Assembly (NCBI GenBank): GCA_003640385.1
Contig: RCAB01000299.1
Coordinates: 1 to 64,000 of the forward strand
DNA from: Setaria digitata
Taxonomy: Eukaryota > Nematoda > Chromadorea > Rhabditida > Setariidae
Length of the DNA: 64,000 nt
Reading direction: 5' to 3'
Shown: positions 1 to 13,738 of the stretch, piece by piece
Layout of the letters: each line of letters begins with the position of its first letter
Numbering within the stretch: position 1 is the stretch's first letter
The notes under the pieces: generated by a model
The model's database searches: none
Told to the model about the DNA's origin: nothing
What the model saw: only the letters and a program-made list of their open reading frames with translations
Position numbers and translations under genes: made by a program

Positions 1-135
1 TTTTTTTTAATGAAAATTTAATAAATATAAGAAAAAATTACTGAGAAGACTTGTTTTAAAACGAATACTACAAGAAAATGATGTAGTTATTATAATTTTC
101 TTATAAATTATTTAGGACATTTTATTATTTCCCAG

Positions 136-474
136 GTTTTCATGGTTAACGGAGACCATCGGATAGGCATTTTTGCTCGAAGACCAATTGTAGCTGGAGA
201 AGAGCTCTTTTTTGACTATTCCTATAACTCGTATCAACAGGTATTAAAGTTGAAAAATATTCGGACTTTATTATAAAAACTAAGTATAAAATTCAAAATT
301 CACACGCATTTTTTAGCAGCTGCATGTTATTTGACAGAATTTTTAGATTTAGTGATATTGTTTTGCTGTCTTTATCTTGTAGTAATGACTGTATGCTTTC
401 CCTTTTTGTCTGTTTCTTTTTTCATAACTTATTTGCAGGTGAAATTTGTTTCGAAAGAACGTCCGAAGCCCTAA
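136..474 (+). CDS. mes-2: E(z)/EZH2-type histone H3K27 methyltransferase, last two exons (5' part outside window)
   Basis: Two exons are visible, 136-240 and 439-474, joined in phase 0 between a GT donor and a TTTGCAG acceptor and ending in TAA. The first encodes the end of a SET domain: [14 protein letters not shown] followed by the [10 protein letters not shown] block. This combination is characteristic of the EZH2/E(z)/MES-2 catalytic subunit of Polycomb repressive complex 2, which methylates H3K27 in the nucleus. The Asn-His pair of NGDHRIG belongs to the S-adenosylmethionine-binding core of the family, and the FDY tyrosine lies in the active site. The tail ends VSKERPKP, the same length as the post-SET end of the family. 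Everything upstream, including the CXC domain, lies before base 1, so completeness cannot be judged. The family call is confident; the nematode symbol is by homology. Confidence 0.9.
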
Positions 475-654
475 AAATACATCGCGGCGTGATTTCTTGT
501 ATATTGTGAGAAATGCTTGCTTTTGCGTTCCATTTAAAGAAATATTATTTATTATATGTTGTTAATGACATTGGATGAATACTTGAAGATTAAATTTTTG
601 CTAAAGCTTAGATGAAAAGTTTGTTTAGGCATAACTTAGCAGTTATGTTTTCAG

Positions 655-660
655 AATAAA
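655..660 (+). terminator. poly(A) signal AATAAA of the EZH2-like gene
   Basis: A consensus AATAAA lies about 180 bases after the TAA of the methyltransferase gene, a plausible 3' end. It is only a hexamer in AT-rich DNA, so chance occurrence is possible. Confidence 0.4.
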
Positions 661-3600
661 CAGACGAAAAGAAGTTATGCAACAAATTCTAGTGTTTATT
701 TTATGGATGTGATAAATTAGTTCATGCTGTAATATTTCAAATCTCCAGTACTTATCAACCGATGTTCTTTCATTTTTTCCCCAAGTGTGGTTCACTTTGT
801 TTAAGTTGTTTGCAGTCATTTCCATGAATGCGATAAATTTCGTCCTTATTTCATGTTATGGTTCACAACAAGTTGAGCATTTTGTGCACGCCTGTTAAAA
901 GTTGGGGAAAGTTGTTGGAAAATAAGCTAAATTGTGTTAGAATTGCTAACTGATGTTCAAAAATATCAGACATTGTAAGCATTTGGTTCTTTTGATGCTG
1001 ATTAAATTCAAAATTCTGATAAGTAATTATTTGAAAGGTTTGGTTTTTTCTTTTTTTTTCTTTTTTTTTTTTTTTTTTTTTTAGAAAAATTATTTATTTA
1101 AGGAAAAGTAAGGTAAGATAAAATGAATAATAACTTTTAATGATTTGAAATGTACTCCTATGGCGAGCAACAAAAAGACATTTTTCGAAATAATAGATTT
1201 TTATTCAAGCAAGTCGAATTTCCAGTAACGAGCAACTAATTTGGCGTTGGTATTTCAACGCATGGAATTTCACTGGAGTTATTCTTGGATTCCTCATAAT
1301 TTATTGAAAATCGGAATGACTTTTTGTTGTTCCATTCATTTTCGTCATAATCTTCAAAGTTCTAGTTGAGATATCAAACTTCACTACATTTTAATCTCCA
1401 GTGGAATTTTTATGTTCGAGTACTTGCAGTACAATATTTTCATCTATTTTCTGTCAAAATTTCAGCTTCATTCCTACTTCAAACTTTCCCGACAAGAATA
1501 TTAAATTGGAATTATTATTTGATAGTTGATTCTGCTAAAAAAAGAAAAAAAAAAACTGCTGTTTTGAGAAAGAGACATACCGAAAGTGACATTTCTTTCT
1601 TGACAATAAATCAATCAGCTCTGAAAATTCGTCTTTTCATAATCTAAAAGATAATAGTGATAGCATGAAAGGAATCTAATCAAACTATTTTCACAACCTT
1701 CTTTATTGTTTTTAGAAAGGCTAATCATTCGTCGATAGTCTGTCTAATCAGCTATGCTAAAATATAATCTAAATTTCAAACAAATTATTTACAATATTTT
1801 CATCTCTCAGGAGTATTACCATTACTTGGAACCTTGTTTTGTAATTTCTCAAAAAAGAAATCCAATAAATTTATCATTATTTTCCTCTGCTAATCACTCA
1901 CTAACAGTATTATTATTTTTAATATTATCATTATTGTTTTACCGATCACTTACTAAATATAACACTTATTAATACTTTCATATTGCATTTACTTATTTTT
2001 GCTGTAACTAATCGAGATCTAGTAGATAAAGCAAGAAATTTTGCTACAAAGCTCAAAGTTTTGTTACATTTGAGAGCTATCTCTTTGCTACTTTGTTGTA
2101 ATCATCCAATTCGGTAATGATTTAATAATAAATTGGTCAGTAAATCATATGAGCCCATTTAAGTTTACTTTTTAAGTATTTAAGTGCCAATATTAGATAT
2201 TATGCTAATTCAAATAAGTTTTTCTGCAGACTTCTTGGATTGTTGCAGGAAATTCCTACAAACTTATGTAAGGGAACATGGAAAAATTTTAAGTTTCTTT
2301 TTTTTTTTTTTCATTTTTAATATCAATTTTAGCAAATACTATACAGTGAATCAACTTTATTGAAGCTTACAACTCCAATGAATGCTTATGGCGATATTAA
2401 TGGCCATTATCATGTTCTTTTTTTTTTCTTTCTTCAGAAAATCTTGAACTTCAGGTGCATTTTCTTTTTCCTCCATCAAACGACAACTTTCTTGTTGGTT
2501 ATTGTAAATTTGCATTTTATTATGAAAGATTGCAATACAACGCTGTAATACATCAAATATTATGAAGGTCGCTAATGAATTCATTAAGCTAATAATTAAT
2601 ATATTTTATTTGCATATCGAGAGATTTCTTAAAATTCCAAAAATGTCATTGTCACTGATCATTGAAATTTTTATATTTTGCTTAATAGACAAATGTGAGA
2701 CAGCAGGGAAACATTGATACTGATTTCTCGGGAATTATACTGATTGTGGAATTTATGCATTGAAAGTTTATTATCCTTTTAGCGATTTAACAAAATTCAA
2801 TATCCTCATCAAATATTTTTACTACAAGGCTGTCATGAGACTTCATCAGTTATGTGATATCTTATAATCTAGCAGAATTAAACTAATAGTAATTTTTGCA
2901 AGTAGAATGATAATTTTAGTGAGCTCTCTTTTGAATTTGCAAAATAAAACTAATAATGTTTAGTCTAGATATTAACACTGTTAGTCCTTTCTTCACTCAA
3001 AAGATTATTAATTTTTGCTAGTTTAAGTCAAAGTAATTTCTTCAATGATATATACATACATCAGTGCTAAAAAAAAAAAAGCCAAAAGAGTGAGAATCTA
3101 TTTATAATGACGGCTTTGTGCGAATTTTCAGTTATAAAAATTTCAATTTTTAAGCTCTTTTTTTCCTTGAAGTTATCACTTCAAATTTATTCTCAATTTC
3201 TGCTGAAATTAATTTCTCAGTGGTTAATTTGTTTTCACAAAATCATCTAATTAGTTTACATACAGCCTAATGCCACAAACAACAAGCAAGAATATTATCC
3301 GCGAAGGTATTTTCTACACATGAAGATCTAACCCATAAAATTAAAAGTCTTGGTCGTATGAAAAAGTAAGCAAATTATAATTTGTCTCATTTCTGACATT
3401 CACTTTTCATTAATGTCCTATGAACTGTTATCTAACTTTTACCAATCATATTAAAAGAATAATGCCTAATTCGACAAAAGAAATGAAAAAGTACTGATCA
3501 AAAAAAAAAAAAAAAAAAGAAAAAAAAGCCAACATAAGACGAGAATCAAATCAAACTCTAAATGAATCCGAGTGAAATAAACTAATCAAATTTGAGACCA

Positions 3601-4805
3601 GTTGTATAATGCGTGGAAACCTATAAAATTATTCAAATTCCAAAGGAAATAATTCGTTTTTAAACTAACTAAATTTCTCCTAATACCATTTTCTATAAAG
3701 CATATAGTATATAATCAGTTTATTTTACACAGATAACAATCTATTCTATATCACCTTCACACTGATCCTTTTGCAATTCGACAACCAATGCAAAAGTTGA
3801 ATTGATTATTTTAAAAACAAACCGCGTCCCAAAAACTCTTCGACATTTGCGCCTCATTTCTCACTACAGTCTTGGACAACTCGAAATCTATGCTCTACAT
3901 TGGTTGAAATATTTCCTCCTTGTCAGAATAGTAGACAACGTTAAATAACACAAAGTTCGGGACTAATTTGTAATTACCGATAGCGCTCCAATTTTTAGAT
4001 ATCCGAATCACTCGAAGTGTCATTTACCAATTTCTAACCATGCAGTCCCAGCAAACGAGACTTTTGCGCCCATACACATATTAGTCCATGAGGACCAACA
4101 GTACGGTCCACAAAATCCCAAAAAACTCGCTCTAATTTCACGCATTGAAAACAACTCAACATGAAACAAATACGGACCTTCAGGCTCATACTACTAATCT
4201 TTATAACTCAAATTAGTTTTATAACTATACTTTGAAATGCTTTAGACAGTAATTCTAACACATCTCAGACCCACTACGAATTTACGCACTTTTAAAACAA
4301 TACACTGTACAAAACACTTGATCAAAGTTAAATTTATGGACATGAGAAATTTACGTGCACAACAATGATGAGAATGAATGATAAAAAGCCACTTGAGAAT
4401 CGACGTATTATGTACAAAAAGACAACAAACATTACAATCATTTACCCGAAAGACAATATATATTTCATTTCCAGACAAGCAAAACGAGGAACAAAGATTA
4501 AACCGTTGTAGAAATTCGAGTTGTTTCAAATACCTGTTTCTTCTTTTAAATATGAATTAGACTTTAAAAAATATTCTCTTCTACAGATTGACGTCAAAAG
4601 GGTTCGAAAGTAGAAATCTCGTAACGGATCAACATTAGGACAGTGAAGTAAAAACCGCAATAAGAAATGAATATGGAAATCTGTGAGAAAAAGAACTGAA
4701 AAAAAAAGAGTTATTTTCATCCCATGACAAAACTGAATGTACTGGGCCTGAATTTAGACACATCTAAAGACCAGAATAAGATAATTTCAGAATTATATGA
4801 GCAAA

Positions 4806-4811
4806 TTTATT
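4806..4811 (-). terminator. poly(A) signal AATAAA of cyclin L
   Basis: AATAAA on the minus strand about 110 bases beyond the cyclin L stop codon. Confidence 0.4.
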
Positions 4812-4920
4812 TTCTTCTTCCGTTTCTAGAACTGGAAATGAAGATAGTGAGGTTTTCTTATTCAGTGGATATCACGTAAGACAATCCTGTATTTATGTAC
4901 ATTCATTCATTCATTTGGTC

Positions 4921-7900
4921 CTAACGCCGTACTTTAACGGGCGATGGACTTTCACTGCTGCGTCTTCTTTTGCCTAATGCCAAATAAACGTCTTTTTCAC
5001 GTTCACGCTGATTGCTTACTCTATCCTGAAAAAAAAAAAAAAGAAAAAAGATGATTTACTGAATTCCAATTACGTGTCAAAAAACGGTTTCTGTAGCTGA
5101 AACGCATTTTAGGCTATCCACACTACATGGTAACTGACTGATTACTTGACTGAGATGTCTCAGAGTTAACAGCGTGAAACCGGAATTACGTATTACTTTC
5201 TAACTGGAAAGTATTCACGAAAAAAAGGGTTAAAATCAGAATCAAATGTAGCTATCAAAAAAAAAAAGCTTGCAAGTATTTTTAAAACACTGCGACTACA
5301 ACGTGCCACACTGAAAAGAAAAATCAACCTTCTCAACAACTTTACGTCTCGCATCGCGACTTCTTGTTCGATGACGTCGATCCTTTTCTGCTCGGCGTTC
5401 TTCTCTCGCTCTTCGCCTTTCATCCCTCTGATGTCTTGAATGGTGATGATTACGCTTTGATATTCGCTCACGTTCTGACGATTCAGCTCGATGATGATAA
5501 TAAACTGGCGAAGAGCGAAATCTGAAACAGAAAAAAATGATTTACTGATACGCAAAGCCTTATCGCCCTTTGAAACGTCAAGTTCCCCAAAACAAATATA
5601 ATCTAGACAATAAAAACGACTCACTTCTTAGGTTCAATTGGTGATCTTGAGCGTGAACGTGAGGCGGAGGACGATGTCTGTTTAGCACTATAATGGTCAT
5701 TCTCTTTTTCCCTGTCACGCTGGACTTCCTTTTCCTTTACACTCCCTAAAGCGCGAGTTGTTATCATAAACCAGTAAAATTCACATAACATTTCTGAAGA
5801 AAAAATTCAACTTTACGAATGACAAAAAGAAAAAATCGAAATACTAACCTTCTCTGGCTTTACTTCTAGTCCCATTCTGTTTTTCCATTTCAGCAGCTTT
5901 GCTAGCAATTTCTCGACGTCTTTTCTCTAAAATAGCTTTTGCCCTTTCGACTTCTTTACTTGCTATCGTTTCCGCTTGTTGCGCTTTTGCAAACGCATTG
6001 CTGAGACCGACTCGTAGCTTATTCAATGTATCATTTAACCGTGTCCAATTTGGCGCCTGACAGAGATTGGTTTAAGTGTAGTATTAGTAATATTAACAAA
6101 GAACTGAGGAAATAGTTCCAGTTTCGATAATCACGACAATTATAAATTCCGATACTTGAAACCTCCAGTTACTTCTTACTTACCCTTATTCGAGCATAAA
6201 CCTGCAGAAGCAGAACTGAGATCGTCTGTACATCCCTGTCACTTGCATCAAAAGCTTCAAACCACGGGAAGGGCTCACGCGGGAGCGGTAATGGTTCCTG
6301 AAATGTCAAGACTCTAATCTCGGACTGAATATTTAGTATGGAAGATTAAACACTAAAAATAAATGCGATATACCGTGATCGTCCTCGCTGCAAGATGAAT
6401 ACAAGCACAAGCAATGGTCTCCGGCCGATACCTCAAAAATATATCAGTGCGTAATCCATCATTCATATAACTCCTGAAAAACCAGTTTATGCAAGCGAAA
6501 AAAATGGGCATTAAATATCTTATCCTAAATATTCAAGGCTGGAGATAACAACAAAAATCAAATAAAAAAATCAATCGAATCAAAATCTTAGACCATTGTT
6601 TCGAAAATGCGCAGCGAATGGCAGTCACGTTTGGCATTGAAAAAGAGCAAATCACTTATACAAAACTGTTAAATCTACCTGTAATTTTAATTACTTATGA
6701 TATTTCTCATGTATGGGGGATGTGGCACCGTATTGACGCCTCCAACAAAAAGAAAAAAATAACATCGACAGTACTTAGTTTTTTGAGTACTATAAATAAA
6801 CATTTACACTGAAATACCTACCATGCTTTCTGCATGAGTTCATGATTGCCAGTGGCGCCCAATGCATGCAAATATGCATATATAAGTTTATGCGGATGAT
6901 TGACGTGTACTACAAATCCAAGTGCATTTAACAGCTTCCTCTCTGCTTTTATCACCTGATTCTTCAAATCAACATAGCTTCGATCCAGAAGCATAGGTAC
7001 ATATCTACAAATAAGCAGTTATCCAAATACTGGCTCCACTACCTAATGAATTCCAACGCCAATTATATAACAACCTCACCGTTATCATGACCTTACGAGC
7101 CTAAGTTCGATTTGAGCGTCTGTAAGCATCGTCAGCAATGCCTACACCACCACAAATAAAAAAATTCAAAGACACCACACATCCTTTCGATACAATTCTG
7201 TACATGAACAATAGACACAAGCAACTGCCCTTCTCTTCCATCTCAAATAATCTTCAGTAAACCATTGCTTCCTACATGATCGAGAAAATAATGTATTTTT
7301 AGTTTTGAAATAGCAACCGAGGCAGGTATCATATCCGCTTTCTGTACTTTGTCAAGAGTTGGCAGAATTTAAAAAACACCATAGAAAATACGAACAATCA
7401 CAATTAGAAGTAGTTTAAACAAACGAATGCAACCTCAGGAAATGTCCAAAATGGGGGAAAAAAGCGGGAGAGAACTATAAAAACCAAGGCACCGCCAATA
7501 ATGAAAGGTACACAGTTCCGCAGTATTTAAAATCTAAATATTAACTAACTCTAAGTACTGGTGCCACATAGCATACAGATTTATCCGCCCAGTGATCAAC
7601 ATCGACGCACGAAAAATATAGAAGAAAAAAATATTTCAAAACTGCCTTGTAAAAAGGGGAAAGAAAACACTATGTGCTATGCTATGTAAAAAAAAATATG
7701 CCAAAAAAATGGTGTCGCTAAATTAGACTAAACTTAGAGAGAACATGTATGGTAAGTGAAAAACAAACGGCAAGATTTTGAGGACATTTGATCAATAATA
7801 TTATCGGCTGCGACTTAACGGATTTAAACATGCGCTGTTCACCAAAATATTACAACGGCTACCATAAAGCAGTGCAATCAAACTAGCTATCAGGAAGGTG

Positions 7901-10900
7901 GATTGCAGCGAATAGTATCCGCTGCATCTTAATTTTCAAGAAAGTAGGATGCTAACAAGCAAATTTACGAACAAAACATTTGCTTTTAATGAAATTGACT
8001 CTTCCCAATCCTACTGTAGTTTCAATATGATCCACAACACAATCAAAACCTACACTTCTTATTAGGATGTAACTATTTAAGCCTCCCACTAGAGTGAAAT
8101 ATAATTGCACAAGCCATAAGAGAAGTGGTCCTATCAGCAACTTAATTGGTACATATTAGCAGTGCTTTCATCCTTACCTTCCTTGCTCACTAAGTAATCA
8201 GCAGCCACAAATGATGCACAATGAAATCCATACAAAACGAACAGCCAAAGCACTAAAACATGAACACGTATTTCAATTAAATTAAAAAACATTTTTCACA
8301 AGTATAGTATACTTAAACGACCTTCTGTCCACATAGAATTTGAAAATTTCAAAGGTAACGCGAGGTTATGATCACAAATGGAATTACAAAACCAAAAGAA
8401 GGAAATTACCTAATCCTGCTGATTTTACAACAGAACATGTGCTCATCAGATTTCCCACGACTTTCAAATCTAGTACAGCCAATGCCTGAATATACAAGTA
8501 CGGCAATCAATAGGCTTAAAACTGCATTACTATTATTATACGTTACTTCCTATTGAAGAAATTTATATCAGATTTCCATGTATTTTCCTCCCAAATGCAA
8601 TCAAGCAATTGGTGTTAAATTAAACTTACCTGCTATGTCTGAGAAAAGTTCAACTGCTTCGGACAACACTGCTGCGATAAATCAACCAATATGCAAAAGG
8701 ACTTTTTCAGCACCAAATCATCATTAGTTTGGATCTACAGGAAACTGGAGCTTTCCCAACTCAAAACAAGTGTAACTGAACCAATTAAGATAATAAAAAA
8801 GCAAAAATATTATGGGTGTTTTTTTTTTCTGCCAACTCTTGACATTTTCCACAGAAAACAGAAGAGCAAAACCCTTCTCAAACTTTTCTTCTGAAATAAA
8901 GCATCAGACTTCTTGTGATTTTTGATAAATGAATAACCACCAGTATTAGGGACGAAAACGTGTAAATCAACAGAGGAATTACACAATCTCCCAGCTAATT
9001 TTATTGCAGATGTCATGATAAGGGAAACAAACAAGATTCCTAGGAAAAGGGAGAGAAGAGAGGGGAGGAAAAAAAAAGATAAACCGTACATTTTTTTCGA
9101 ATTGTGTCCGAAACCAAGGGGCTAAATGAATCTCATTTATAAGCCTTTTCGCAACAGCAATGAAGTCGACCTCAACTTAATCAAAGTGAGCAAGATTTTT
9201 GTATTTGATTTTCAGAATTTTTACCACTACCTCAATTAATGAGAATATTGTCAAAAAACTTTGTTTTTAAAAAAATCCTGCGGCTGCAAATGAAATAGGC
9301 AGTAGCTGTTACCATGGTTTACTGAAAATAATTTGACTAGGAAGGCCGCAGTTGCTTGCAGCATCGTCCACTCCGTTTGCATTAACGTGCAGGGAACTGC
9401 ACTGCACGTATACAACACGATAGCATCGAGAAAGTGTGCATATATTCCGACTCCATATTGATAGGTAGTCTTTGATAACACACACAGAGAATCAGTAAAA
9501 GACGAAATCCAACTTGAAGAGAGCTCCAAATGTGCTTCATTCATCTCTGTAGAATGGATGGATGTGGTGACCGTACAAGAGAGTGGGGGCACACGCATTT
9601 TTTACTGCCATACGTGTATCCGCTCTGCCAGCTCTGTGTCACCTGGAGTGATTAAAAATATGATCAAATGTATTTTATAATTTCAAAATTATCCATCGCT
9701 AATTCTGTTTTTTTTTTTTTGTTTTTTGTAAAAGTAGAGAAACATGTCTGGACATGACTAGTATGTAAATACCTTCCCTTTTGGCTATAAAAAGGATAGT
9801 ATAAGAAAAAGAGTAATACACGATGTTTAACATGCGGCCAAGGCAACAACTGAGCGACTGGGACTTAATACACTAGATTTTGCAAAAAAAAAAAAAAAAA
9901 AAAAAAAAAAAGATTTTTTTTTTGCACTAAGTATAGTGCAGAGAGGAAGTCAAAATGAGGACATGACTTGCCTCGATGAAAAAGAACTTGAGCTACCCTT
10001 CCGCTGACAACTGTCACTAGTTTCCCGTGTTCCGAGATAGATACCAACTTTCCGAAGTTTCTCTCAACTATCAAACACTAAATTATAATTAAAAAATGGG
10101 CCTAAAAGGTGATAAATGCGCCTCATTTCCACAGCTGGTCAAGCTGTGCCTTAACAATCCTTAACTTCAGAACACAAATAAAATCTCAAAATAATTTCAG
10201 AACGACGAAAACCGCCGCCTGAAAAAGCGTCAGAAACAAAATTTTGCATATGCATGCAAAAGAACATCCAAATCGATAAAAAATCAGTTTGCACTTATTT
10301 TCTTTTTTACAAGACTGAAAAAACAAACGAAATAAAAGTCACTTGAAACAGCGATTTGAATGCGCAAACATGACGATGCCTACAGAACAGCAGAAATACG
10401 AACTCGTTGCCGACTAGTCGAAAAGCCGACATTTCAAAGAAATAATACTGAGGGAACTTTAAATAACCTCAAAAGTACCATCCTTTGTTCAGTAATCTCC
10501 ATTGTATATCCTATCGTTCCCTCTCATTAAACGCGTAAATCCTGTGTAATCATAAATATTTTATAAGAAAAGGATTTTGATTAAACTTACTTTTTGGATT
10601 CATTTCGTTTGCCATGTAAATGTTCCAAACGATGGAACACATTGATTACATCACGTGGCCGGCGTGGCGCCTCCTCAATCTTGCTCGCTAATAAAAGGCA
10701 TGCCATTACCGTATACTAAACTATTTATTATTACCAACAGTGAAATAAAGTAATCAGAAACAATATAAAAACTGGAAAATCACAAAACATTTAATTTGAA
10801 CAGACTTATTTATGCACTGTGTCTGAATAAAAAAACGGAAATAGTACCTATGCACGCACACGTAGCTTACTTTTTTAGGTAAAAGGGTGCCGCTTTTTAT

Positions 10901-11870
10901 AATGCTAATGCACATTACGACTAAAACTCAGTTGATACAGTGCAACAAATTAAATGAAGCTAAACCTCAAGTAGAAAATCTTGAAACTCAGTTGCGTATG
11001 AAAGTAATCCCGCCTTCAGAACAAACACCATTTTTTGTTGAAATTCACACTCAGAGGATAGAAACACAACTTCTAGAGAAATCGGAACATACAGAGATTA
11101 AGATAACTCATTACAAAAACCTATGCTATAAGAAACTGATACAATTTCAAAAAAACGCAAAATAATCACTTCACATAAAATCGCGCTAAAATCCTTTTCT
11201 TTTTGCAGCCAAATAATTCAGAAATCTGCTGAAAACTAAAACTCAAAACATACTTCGAAATGATGTCGGACGAACGATCTCTGATAATAAAACCGCTGGT
11301 ACAGAATTTGTGCTGTCGCTGCTGCAACCTGAGGTATACGAAGAAGTATCGCACCTGACTGAATTATTTCACAACCGAGATACCGCAAATCCTGCAAAAA
11401 AAAGGAGTAATGCTCAGTAACATACCCAGTAAAACAAAAGAAAAATGAGCATACTAATCCCCCCAAGTCACTTAAGTCACTTACCAATTCCGTCTTCCGA
11501 TCTAATCCATCAGCCAAAGAGGGTGGATTCCCCAATTTAGCTATTGAATGTTCATCAAGTGTAAGAAGCCACTTATCTGCCGATATATTAATCGACGAGA
11601 ACAATCTGAAACAGCAAAGTCGTTATCAATTAAAAAGTTCAAATGTGTGTGAATGCAGTGAAATTTGAACAGCTGTGAGTGCAGTGTTAACCTTTTTTGT
11701 CCGAAACTGCTCAGCTTAATCTTTGATACAATATCATCCGCTGCTAACTGCTCTTCCTTAGCATTCTTTATTTCATTAGCAGAATTTATGTTGGCCTTCC
11801 GTTGGGCAAGTTCACCAGAATTCCTTGCAGATGCTTTTGGAACCGCCATCATGTTGTTCTTGGTCATCAT
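4921..11870 (-). CDS. cyl-1: cyclin L (CDK11/CDK12-type cyclin with RS domain)
   Basis: Eleven exons in transcript order: 11692-11870, 11485-11605, 11254-11391, 10591-10715, 6822-7004, 6374-6473, 6184-6297, 5849-6056, 5625-5745, 5329-5521, 4921-5025. All junctions keep frame and give 528 aa. Cyclin L is a nuclear-speckle cyclin that partners CDK11-type kinases in pre-mRNA splicing. The cyclin box is clear: [19 protein letters not shown], then [18 protein letters not shown] (from about residue 155), [17 protein letters not shown] and the second fold with [16 protein letters not shown]. The C-terminus is Arg/Ser/Glu-rich ([25 protein letters not shown]), as expected for the RS tail. The start is the first of two adjacent ATGs directly after a CTACAG site that could accept a spliced leader. 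One intron, after exon 4, is unusually long at 3.6 kb. The gene is divergent from nephrocystin-4. Confidence 0.93.
7005..10590 (-). other. 3.6 kb intron of cyclin L
   Basis: This intron is many times longer than the others in the gene, which are mostly under 500 bases. It holds short open frames only. The longest, 9251-9598 on the minus strand, has no recognisable family and no conserved motif. An A run lies at 9883-9911. A short perfect inverted repeat, CACAGCT with AGCTGTG after a 5-base spacer, lies near 10132-10150. I see no convincing nested gene. Confidence 0.7.
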
Positions 11871-13216
11871 AATCTGTAGCGATGTAGATTTCACTATGGG
11901 ACTAACAGCTCCAAGTTGTAATGCCTATCAAAACCCTTGAAAAGAAAAGCGCGACTTTCTGGAGGAAATAAATAAAGGTAGTACAGCTAACATAACCTAA
12001 CACTTCTTTACAGCAAAAAAAAAAAAAAAAAAAAGAGATCTTATGAAACCCCAGGGAACAATGAAAAGAAAAATAATAAGCCCACTGCTTTATACAACAG
12101 CAATAAAATATGTAGAGGGAAGTCTTCATCTAATAGAACTTATGGAATATTTTCCAATAAAGAGGTGTTACAGAGGGTGCGAAAAATGTCACAATTTAAA
12201 CTGCTCACTAATCATTAATTGTTCCTTCAAATCNAAAACATGACTGTGCATTTTTAGACTGAAAATGGAAAAAACCAGCAAGTTCGAAATAGACACTGCA
12301 TCACTAATCATTAATTGTTCCTTCAAATCTTTAAATTTCCGTAAATCTACAGCATTGCTGCGAGGATAAACATATTTCTGATTTTATTAATCAACGCAAA
12401 AAGACAACGAATTAACGGAAAAAGATTATCCCGGCTGCATAAGCTTCTTCAGCAGACTATTTTCTGGAAATACGTCCCCATTAAGCCGATCTTCTCACTC
12501 AGTTCACCAAATGCACACATAACATGCAGAACTTTTCATCATTAAAAGGAGTTTACGAGAAATATCTTACAGCCTTTTCACAAGCAACACTATGCGCTCT
12601 TCCTAAATCAACTAAATGATGCACTAGTAATAAGTGTAAATTAATAAAGCTGATCAATGAACTAATCAACCGATCAATCAATAAACTAGGCCAATCAAAG
12701 GAACTAATTAAAGAGCCAATCTAAGAGAAATCATCTGACCAACAACGAAAAAAAAAAAAAAAGCCCAATAACAGGAAGGTGTCAAGTAATCGATATCATC
12801 GTGGCATACAGTAACCGATTGTCTGAGTATCGTCTTTTTGTTATAGGAGTAGAAGGGTGGAGGCGGAATTTTTAAAATAGAGTAATTGATGGTTACTATG
12901 GATACGGAGAAATAAAAGCTGTTGAGGATTTTGTGAACGCATCTGATTGAATCCTCCATTAACACCTTACGTTTATTCTCATATTCTTGCTCTCTTTCTG
13001 TCTCTCTGTTTCTTTGCTGATAACAATTGTTAAGAAATTTTTTTCTACTCTTGATGCCTTTATTTAAAAGGTTTATACGAAGTTTCAGGCTATCATTTCT
13101 CATATATTTCCTTTTTTTTTTTTCTAAATTTTTCATCTTATATATTTCTTTATTTCAGTTTATTTCAGTGTGCTAACGTCAAAATCACAATTAAAATTTT
13201 AAGAAAAATTGCAGTA
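11871..13216. other. divergent intergenic region between cyclin L and NPHP4, with a contig join
   Basis: This is the shared upstream region of two divergent genes. No TATA-like block stands out. A single N at 12234 marks a join: the 29 bases at 12205-12233 are repeated at 12301-12329, one copy on each side of the N. The rest is AT-rich with A runs near 12016-12034 and 12749-12762. A long frame on the minus strand (12708-13136) is low-complexity and has no family resemblance. Confidence 0.6.
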
Positions 13217-13706
13217 ATGTTTAAAGATGAGTCGCAAGTAACTGAATGGTACCAACGAGTACAGATGTGCCGACGTGTACCACCACGACGTTCTCAGGTT
13301 AACGGATACGGAAAACCTGAATGCTATGCATTATCAATACGAAATGCTCAATTGCCCAATGTAATTATTGCTATTGCACACAAAATGAAACAGAAAATTG
13401 TTTCTAGTCTTTTCAGTATTGTACTGAATTTCAGTTAAAAATGGACATGTCTTACCGTATTCATGCCTACTTCTATGACAGACAACGAAAGTATTTTTTC
13501 GGGAAACCGTTTTACGGAGCATGGTATCGTTCCGAGTTTGATTCCGTCCTGCTTGCTGAGGTAGCCGATATTTCCGCCTGTATTTTATGTATCTGTGTGT
13601 GTTATAAAATTAGTTAATTATAAAATTCCGAATCAAATGCAAAGATTTAAAATGCATCTCACTGGTCGGAATTTTATATTTTATTCAGTCTGTCATATGA
13701 AATGCA

Positions 13707-13738
<32 letters not shown>

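Larger units (their letters stand above)
475..4920. other. intergenic region with 3' UTRs, no recognisable gene
   Basis: The left end is 3' UTR of the EZH2-like gene and the right end is 3' UTR of cyclin L on the minus strand. Between them are only short open frames in AT-rich sequence, with T or A tracts near 1049-1081, 2299-2312 and 3500-3529. I found no exon-like stretch with conserved protein sequence on either strand and no tRNA-like block. The part from about 3820 to 4200 is somewhat less AT-rich but has no long frame. Confidence 0.6.

Noticed and set aside
9251..9598. 115-codon minus-strand frame in the long cyclin L intron
   Set aside because: No motif, no signal of a start context and no conserved block; probably a chance frame in a slightly GC-richer part of the intron.
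10887..11165. 92-codon Gln/Lys/Glu-rich frame antisense to a cyclin L intron
   Set aside because: Looks coiled-coil-like but matches no known family and lies wholly within an intron of a confident gene.
12708..13136. 142-codon basic frame on the minus strand upstream of NPHP4
   Set aside because: Low-complexity Lys/Arg/Asn and Phe runs from A/T tracts, no family likeness.
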